A stretch of 28,036 nucleotides of DNA, taken from the NCBI GenBank assembly GCA_951800675.1, contig CATOKC010000033.1, positions 1-28,036 of the forward strand, read 5' to 3'. A model generated the notes under the pieces. That model saw only the letters and a list, made by a program, of their open reading frames with translations, did no database searches and was not told the origin of the DNA. Below are positions 21,644 through 28,036 of the stretch, one piece after another; within the stretch, counting starts at the first letter, position 1; every line of letters starts with the position of its first letter. A program made the position numbers and the translations under genes. Origin of the DNA: an uncultured Oscillibacter sp. (GTDB taxonomy: Bacteria > Bacillota_A > Clostridia > Oscillospirales > Oscillospiraceae).

Positions 21644-22366
21644 TCAGCTCGCATCAGAAGTGGGAGGCACCATAGTCGGAGCGAAAGGCGCCATAGGCGG
21701 AACAGGAGGCGCCATATGCGGAGCAGAAGGTGCCATAGTCGGAGCGGAAGGCGCCATAGGCGGAGCAGGAGGCACCATAGTCGGAGCGAAAGGCGCCACA
21801 GTCGGAGCAGAAGGTGCCATAGGCGGAGCAGAAGGTGCCACAGGCAGATCGGAAGGCAGCGTGTCCGGCTTCAACGAAAGGGGTTGCGGCACGCGGCGCA
21901 GTCCATAATAGGACTCAACATCGGTAAAAGAGTTAAAGTTGTCTGCGGTTATACCAAACTGGAACTGAGTCCACTCGGTCAGTCCATATTCGCTAATCAT
22001 TGGCTCTGGTTTTCCCATAGCGTAAAAAACGAATTCTTCATCATAGCCATAAGGACCGTCTCCCCATGGACAATTCCAATTGTCCATAAGATCTGTCAGT
22101 CGGTTGATAAGTTCCGTGTAGGACAGCGGCTTATTCAAAAAGCGGCACTTTTTATACCAGCCAAGATACAGGTCGAATACGAAGTTGTAAGGAAGATAGT
22201 ACCAGGCGCATTGACTCAGCACCGACCATACAAAGAGCAAAAAGGAGTCAAACGTCTTCTCCCAGGCACTTTCGAAATGGCCGGCATAGCCTGCAATGGT
22301 GCCATGCGTCTTGATGTAGTTGTCCATTGGACAATCCGTTCTTTCGCCATTAAAAATCGATTTCAT
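21644..22366 (-). CDS. Unrecognised protein with C-terminal proline-rich heptad repeats
   Basis: The 240-residue product has two parts. Residues 1-170 are rich in Trp, Tyr and Phe (SAWEKTFDSFLLFVW, CAWYYLPYNFVFDLYLGWYKK), with one or two stretches hydrophobic enough to touch a membrane; I recognise no family. The C-terminal 63 or so residues are nine copies of the heptad x-M-A-P-S-A-P, with variants such as TMVPPAP and TVAPFAP. They are encoded by 21-bp tandem repeats, so the copy number may vary between strains. ATG 22366 follows GGAG, and a small hairpin (22381-22399) covers its leader. Operon with the HARP-like gene is likely. Confidence 0.65.
   Translation of the reverse strand: MKSIFNGERTDCPMDNYIKTHGTIAGYAGHFESAWEKTFDSFLLFVWSVLSQCAWYYLPYNFVFDLYLGWYKKCRFLNKPLSYTELINRLTDLMDNWNCPWGDGPYGYDEEFVFYAMGKPEPMISEYGLTEWTQFQFGITADNFNSFTDVESYYGLRRVPQPLSLKPDTLPSDLPVAPSAPPMAPSAPTVAPFAPTMVPPAPPMAPSAPTMAPSAPHMAPPVPPMAPFAPTMVPPTSDAS
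21666..21854. repeat. Nine tandem 21-bp repeats (coding)
   Basis: On the plus strand the unit is GGCGCCATAGTCGGAGCGGAA with a few substitutions; nine units run without gaps from 21666 to 21854. Units 1 and 6 are identical, and units 2 and 5 nearly so, suggesting duplication of multi-unit blocks. The period of seven codons keeps the frame of the minus-strand protein. Confidence 0.9.
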
Positions 22367-22380
22367 GATTACTCCATTCT

Positions 22381-22399
22381 CGAAGCGGCAGGCGCTTCG
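22381..22399 (-). promoter_or_regulatory. Leader hairpin ahead of the heptad-repeat gene
   Basis: CGAAGCG (22381-22387) and CGCTTCG (22393-22399) form a seven-base stem directly upstream of the ribosome binding site. It could modulate translation initiation. Confidence 0.35.
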
Positions 22400-22776
22400 C
22401 TAGGTTTTCAAAAATTAGGCGTCGTTTTGTTGTTCAGAGATTCCGGGCTAGTAATGTGCTATGTATTTTTCCATTGTGACTTGCCTTTCCGCGAGACTCG
22501 ATCTCGCTAAGTGTCATATTTTCTGATGGTTCAGGGAATATGCTTAATCTATATTAAACAATGTACAAGACATTGTAATCCGTCTTGTGTATTCCTCATC
22601 CACTGTAACGGCCAGCGCGTTGTTTTTTATTCTGATTATACAGTTGGTGGTTGACTTTTCATTGCGTGCGGTGTAAACTGCATATATGAATCCACTGCAT
22701 TCATGTTATCACAATCCGAGTATGTTGTCAACTGTAATTTGCAGAAAATTGCTTTTTGTGAGGAGACGAATTTTTT
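22400..22776. promoter_or_regulatory. Divergent control region with two promoters and several palindromes
   Basis: The plus-strand promoter is TTGACT (22651-22656), 17 bases, TAAACT (22674-22679), serving the XRE gene. The minus-strand promoter is TTACAA (22578-22573), 16 bases, TAATAT (22556-22551), serving the heptad-repeat gene. Candidate operators are ACAATGT-N5-ACATTGT (22558-22576), ACAAGAC-N10-GTCTTGT (22565-22588), ATGAAT-N7-ATTCAT (22686-22704) and the wide pair TACAGTTG (22639-22646) / CAACTGTA (22729-22736). The layout is that of a repressor controlling itself and its neighbour. Confidence 0.6.
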
Positions 22777-23190
22777 ATGTTTTATGAACGATTTCTTACA
22801 CTATGCAAAAACCGAGGCGTAAAGCCGACGGCTGTTGCCGACGCCATTGGTTTGTCCAGAACAAATGCGTCTTTCTGGAAAAAAGGTTCCATACCATCGG
22901 CCACCAATCTCCAAAAGCTGGCGGACTACTTTGAAGTGCCTCTGGATTATCTGATGGGCACACATGAAACTCTTACGGTAGATGTCCGCGACCCAGAAGA
23001 GATACAAGAGCTAATTTCTGATGCTGAAATTGAGAAGGACAAAATAATGCTCGAAAAGCTTCTCAAAGAGATTGATACAATTCCAAAGCGATATAAGGCT
23101 GAAGCAATCCACGAAATGGCCGCTTTCATGCAATTCACCTTGCATAAGTACAAAACCCTGGTGCCGGAAGAAAGCTTTATCGGCCTGTAA
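22777..23190 (+). CDS. XRE-family transcriptional repressor
   Basis: The 137-residue protein has an N-terminal helix-turn-helix (KPTAVADAIGLSRTNASFWKKGSIPSATNLQKLADYF, about residues 16-52) of the lambda/P22 repressor type, then VPLDYLMGT, typical of XRE proteins in mobile elements. A charged helical C-terminal half (about 70-120) may mediate dimerisation. No peptidase or catalytic domain is present, so it is not a LexA-like self-cleaving repressor. It is preceded by GAGGAG and by several palindromes that it may bind. It is divergent from the heptad-repeat and HARP-like genes and upstream of the methylase/helicase, so it may control the element's expression. Confidence 0.85.
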   Translation: MFYERFLTLCKNRGVKPTAVADAIGLSRTNASFWKKGSIPSATNLQKLADYFEVPLDYLMGTHETLTVDVRDPEEIQELISDAEIEKDKIMLEKLLKEIDTIPKRYKAEAIHEMAAFMQFTLHKYKTLVPEESFIGL

Positions 23191-23220
23191 GTAGTCACAA
23201 AATAAGCATATAGAAATACA

Positions 23221-23261
23221 AGCCAGGAGGCCGCCCATGTGATTGGGATGGCCTCCTGGCT
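23221..23261 (+). terminator. Hairpin after the XRE gene
   Basis: AGCCAGGAGGCC (23221-23232) and GGCCTCCTGGCT (23250-23261) pair perfectly, with extra pairs inside the loop. The tail GTTTATG is only weakly T-rich. A second hairpin, CTGCCCTT-TGGC-AAGGGCAG (23319-23338), lies in the leader of the following gene. Confidence 0.6.
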
Positions 23262-23407
23262 GTTTATGAACTGTAGCTTTTCTGTCATCCGGCCTATCTT
23301 TAGGGACGGGCCTTTTTTCTGCCCTTTGGCAAGGGCAGCGGGTGCTTGCTGGCGGCGCAGGTCCAATAATTACCTGCCCGAATACTTGAAAGGAGGATGC
23401 CGGCAAG

Positions 23408-26400
23408 ATGCCCAGCAAGTTGGAAATCTACATGGAAAAGGCGGACGCGGCCACGCTCCGGCTCACGGAGGACTACCGAATCTGGACGGAGTTCCTTGTG
23501 ACCGCAGGCCGCGTATACAAGTATGAGTTTCTGGAACAAGCCATGATCTTCGCCCAGAGGCCGGACGCCATTGCCTGCGCCGAGTATGATCTCTGGAAAA
23601 AGCGTATGCGCCGGTATGTCTGGCGGGGTACTACGGGTATCGGCCTGGTCAGCTATTCGGGCAGTGAACCATACGTCCGGTTTGTGTTCGACGTCACGGA
23701 CACCGGCGAAAAGAAAGGCGCTCTCTACCCGGACTTATGGCAATACAGGCGCAAACATGAACCGTCTGTCACGGCTGCCCTGGAATCGAGGTTTGAAGTT
23801 CCAGGCAGGGACGGCATTGTAAAGCAGCTGGCCCGCATCGCCGTCCAGCTTGCCGAAGATCGCTGGGACAACTATCGGGAGTATATTCTGTCCGCAGCCG
23901 AGGGCAGTTTCCTGGAAGAACTGGACGAGCTGAACATCAGTCTGGCGTTCCAGCAGCTTGCCGCCGCCAGTATCGCCTATACCCTCATGTCCCGCTGCGG
24001 CCTGGGCCCAAAGAAATATTTTGAACCCGAGGACTTCCGGGACATTCCGAACTTCAATACGGTCCCGGTCATTACTCAGCTGGGACAGGCCGTCAGCGAG
24101 GCTTGCGGTCAGGTGCTCCGCCGGATTGAGGCGGTCATGAAGAATCCTCCGGCCAGGGAACCAGCCGCCGGGGAAAATGCCGTCAGGCCACGGCCGAATG
24201 TCCAGAGGAATCCCAAACCCCAAGAGGCCAAGGCGCAGGAGGACCATATCGGGCAAAAATCTGAACCCCCAAAGAGCGCGGAAGCATCCTCCGTTGTTCC
24301 CGTTTCTTCTGCGCAGGAACAGCCGCTCGAAACTCCGTCTTATCAGGCAGGCGACACCGTGTATCTGGATGGCGTCCTGTATCAAATCGACAGCGTTGGC
24401 CTGTTTGACGTGCATCTGCTGGACCCCTCCCAGGCGTATCCGGTGCTCCGGGCTGAACCAAAAGAGCGCTTTGAGCAGCTATTACGCCAGGACAGCCGCA
24501 ATAACGGAACTGCGCCCGAACCCCCGGAGGTCTCTCGGAAACCCTCCAAAGCTGTCCAGGAGGCAGCGGAGAACTATCGCATTACAGACGATGACCTGGG
24601 AACCGGCGGACCCAAGGCGAAGTTCCGCGCTAATATTGAGGCCATCACCACGCTTCACGCCATTGAGCGGGAGAGCCGGAACGCGACCCCGGATGAACAG
24701 GAAATCCTGTCCCGATACACCGGCTGGGGGAGCCTTGCGGACGCCTTTGACCCGGACAAGGCAGACTGGGTGAAAGAATACCGGGAGCTGAACAAGCTCC
24801 TGTCCCCGGACGAGTATGCGTCAGCTCAGTCCAGCGTCCTGAACGCCCACTACACCAGCCCGGCAGTCATCAAGGCTATGTATGCCGCTATTGGGAACAT
24901 GGGCTTCAAGGCCGGGAACATCCTGGAACCCTCCTGCGGCATTGGCAACTTCTTCGGCCTCTTGCCAGAATCTATGTCGAAATCCAAACTCTACGGCGTG
25001 GAACTGGACAGCATCACAGGCCGTATCGCCCAGCAGCTGTATCCCAATGCCCGGATACAGGTCACTGGATACGAGAACACCGGGTTTCCCAGGGACTTTT
25101 TCGATTTAGCCGTTGGAAACGTCCCCTTTGGCAAATATCAGGTCAGCGACCCGGCGTATAACAAGCTGGGATTCAGCGTTCACAATTACTTTTTCGCCAA
25201 AGCCCTGGACCAGATCCGGCCCGGCGGCGTTCTGGCCTTTGTCACCAGCCGATTCACCTTGGATTCCAAAGATATTACTGTCCGGAAGTATCTAGCGGAG
25301 CGGGCTGATCTGCTGGGCGCTATCCGTCTGCCCAACAACGCTTTCAAGGCCAACGCGGGCACGGAAGTTGTCAGCGATATTATTTTCCTGCAAAAGAACG
25401 ACGCCCCAGTGTCCGAATTGCCGGAGTGGGTAAATCTCGCCGAGACCCTAGAGGGGCACGAGATCAACAGCTATTTCACCAATCATCCGCAGATGGTCCT
25501 GGGGATTCCCACATCTGAGAGCACCCAGTACAGCAGCGATGAATACACAGTCGCCCCGACTCCTGGCGCGGACCTGTCCCAGCAGCTTCAGGAGGCCATC
25601 CAGTACATCCGCGGCGAATACCAGAAGCCGGAGGCCACGGAACTGGCCGGTGATAGCGTTGAAATCATGGTCGAGAGCATCCCCGCAGACCCGAATGTAA
25701 AGAACCACTCATTCGTGGTCATAGACAGGGACGTATACTACCGCGAAAATTCCATCATGGTAAAAGTTCAGCAGAACGCCACAGCCATGCGGCGCATCCG
25801 TGGCATGGTGGAGCTCCGGGACTGCGTGCGGCATCTAATCGACTTGCAGATGGACGAGAATATCCCGGACAGCGCAATCCAGGCCCAGCAGGCCGAGTTA
25901 AACCGCATGTATGACGCCTATACGAACAAATACGGCCTTATCAATGACCGGGCCAACCGACTGGCCTTTGACCGGGATGATTCTTATTACCTGCTCTGTT
26001 CCCTGGAAATCCTGGACGAGGACAACAAACCCAAATCCAAGGCGGACATGTTCACCAAGAGAACGATTAAGCAGCACCATGCTGTCACCCATGTGGACAC
26101 AGCATCCGAAGCCCTTGCCGTTTCGATTGGCGAACGGGCGCGGGTGGATTTGGCGTTTATGGCCCAGCTCACCGGGAAACCGGAATCCGGCCTTATCGCG
26201 GATTTGAAGGGCGTAATCTACAAGGATCCGGAGCAGGCCAGCGATGACCCTCTTACTGGCTGGCAGACCGCTGATGAGTATTTATCCGGCAATGTTCGCC
26301 GCAAGCTGATTATTGCCCGGAGGGCGGCAGAAAAAGACCCGGCATATCAGTCCAACGTAGATGCTTTGATTCCGGCCCAGCCCAAGGACCTGGACGCCAG

Positions 26401-27757
26401 CGAAATCGAAGTCCGCCTGGGCGCTACCTGGATTGACCCGAGATATATCCAGCAGTTCATGTATGAGGTCTTAAATACTCCCGAACGCCTGCGGGATGCA
26501 ATCCGGGTCCTGTATTCCAAGCATACAGGCGAATGGCAGGTGACGCAGAAATTCGCCGTCTCCCATGATAATATCGCCGCTTATACGACCTACGGAACCA
26601 ACCGGGCCAACGCCTATCACATCCTGGAGGATTCTCTGAATCTCCGGGACGTGCGCATCTACGATACAGTCCAGGACCCGGACGGGAAAGAGCGGCGTGT
26701 CCTGAACGGCAAAGAAACGACCCTGGCGGCGCAGAAGCAGCAGGCTCTCCGTGACGAGTTCCAATCCTGGATTTGGCGGGACCCGGAACGGCGGCAGGAG
26801 CTGACGGCTTACTATAACCAGACCATGAACTGCATCCGGCCCCGTGAGTACGACGGCAGTCATATCGTGTTTTCCGGCATCAATCCCAGTATTACGCTCC
26901 AGCCCCATCAGCTGGGAGCCATCGCCCGTGTTCTCTATGGCGGCAATACGCTTCTGGCTCACGAAGTCGGTGCGGGAAAGACGTTTGAGATGATTGCCTC
27001 TGCTATGGAGTCTAAGCGCCTGGGCCTTTGTCATAAGTCCATTTTTGTGGTGCCCAATCATCTGACGGAACAGACCGCTTCGGAATTTTTAAGATTGTAC
27101 CCGTCGGCCAATATCCTGGTGACGACCAAGCGGGACTTTGAGACGGCGAAGCGGAAGAAGTTCTGCGCCAGGATTGCGACCGGAGATTACGATGCCGTTA
27201 TTATCGGGCATTCGCAGTTCGAGAAAATCCCCGTCAGCGAGGAACGCCAAAAGCGGCTGATTCAAGAAGAGATCCTTGAAATCACCGAAGGCATCCGGGA
27301 GGTCAAAGCCAGCGGAGGCGAGCATTTCACGATTAAGCAGCTGGAACGGACCAAAAGAGAGCTGAAGGCCGACCTGGAAAAACTCATGGCAAGCCATGAG
27401 AAAGATAGCGTGATCACCTTCGAGCAGCTGGGCGTAGACCGGATGTTCGTGGACGAGAGCGACAATTACAAAAACCTGTTCCTGTACACAAAAATGCGGA
27501 ACGTAGCGGGTTTATCCACATCTAAAGCCCAGAAGTCCAGCGATATGTACGCAAAGTGCCGCTATCTGGACGAGATTACCCATAATCGCGGCATTGTCTT
27601 CGCCACAGGTACGCCTATCTCCAATTCCATGACCGAGATGTACACGATTCAGCGTTATCTGCAATATGACCGGCTCCAGGAAATGGGAATGTGTCATTTC
27701 GACGACTGGGCTTCCCGGTTCGGCGAAACGGTCACGGCGCTGGAGCTGGCCCCGGAG

Positions 27758-27781
<24 letters not shown>
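23408..27781 (+). pseudogene. ICE DNA methylase/helicase, cut short by insertion of a second element
   Basis: The visible frame encodes 1457 residues of the giant methylase-helicase typical of Firmicute conjugative elements. The N-terminus (SKLEIYMEKADAATLRLTED, FAQRPDAIACAEYDLW) is standard. A linker holds a small domain (YQAGDTVYLDGVLYQID, from 312). An adenine methyltransferase follows with motif I EPSCGIGNFFG (507-517) and motif IV GNVPFG (Asn571, NVPF instead of NPPF). The first motor lobe has Walker A EVGAGKT (Lys1191) and motif II VDESDNYKN (Asp1349). Homology breaks after LELAPEG (Gly1451): six foreign residues and a stop follow, where the family normally continues into the second motor lobe. 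ATP-driven motor function should be lost; the methylase part might still be made. The start follows AAAGGAGG. Confidence 0.8.

Positions 27782-28036
<255 letters not shown>

Noticed and set aside
21666..21854. Repeated array considered as a CRISPR
   Set aside because: The 21-bp units are contiguous with no spacers and stay in frame with a minus-strand protein, so this is a coding tandem repeat.

Overview
The window looks like chromosome from an anaerobic gut Firmicute of the Oscillospiraceae/Ruminococcaceae type. It is GC-rich, with strong AGGAGG-type ribosome binding sites, sigma-A promoters (TTGNNN-17-TANNNT), SLH-domain envelope proteins, a TAXI-type TRAP transporter, a one-piece tmRNA, and a Firmicute ICE helicase/methylase with a large serine recombinase. 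No species can be named from the sequence alone.

Chromosomal part (1-20225). A promoter drives a plus-strand pair of a membrane-anchored DNA/RNA non-specific nuclease and a DnaQ-like 3'-5' exonuclease (108-1516). Three overlapping or abutting minus-strand genes follow: an AbiH-family phage-defence protein (4874-3789), methylthioribose-1-phosphate isomerase mtnA (3792-2722), and a short pyruvate-kinase-like enzyme without the C-terminal domain (2706-1720). All three sit behind one promoter at 4917-4945. A four-gene minus operon (10995-5021) encodes a MacA/HlyD-like adaptor, a MacB-like ATPase and permease, and an SLH-domain surface protein. Upstream of it are three 11-bp direct repeats of the kind bound by OmpR/PhoB-family regulators. 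Next come a fused TRAP permease (13362-11323) and its lipoprotein receptor (14548-13499). The receptor appears to be circularly permuted: the usual C-terminal segment of the TAXI family sits at the N-terminus. Two competing hairpins lie between the two transporter genes. A RelA/SpoT-domain protein and a CBS-pair protein (minus strand) follow, then plus-strand smpB, a small membrane protein with a damaged or mis-started N-terminus, a cyclophilin, a short-chain dehydrogenase and ssrA (tmRNA). smpB and ssrA together carry out trans-translation.

Mobile part (20226-28036). Immediately after the CCA end of tmRNA, a classical integration site, base composition and gene content change. This region has a small ICE-type protein, an IS630 transposase remnant, a HARP-like small protein, an unrecognised protein with nine heptad repeats encoded by 21-bp tandem repeats, an XRE repressor with symmetric operators, and a giant DNA methylase/helicase. 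The helicase frame stops at residue 1457, inside the motor domain. The next gene is a large serine recombinase that runs off the window, so a second element has apparently inserted into the first.

The most unusual items are the circularly permuted TAXI receptor, the competing hairpins in its operon, the AbiH gene translationally coupled to mtnA, and the nested mobile elements at ssrA.
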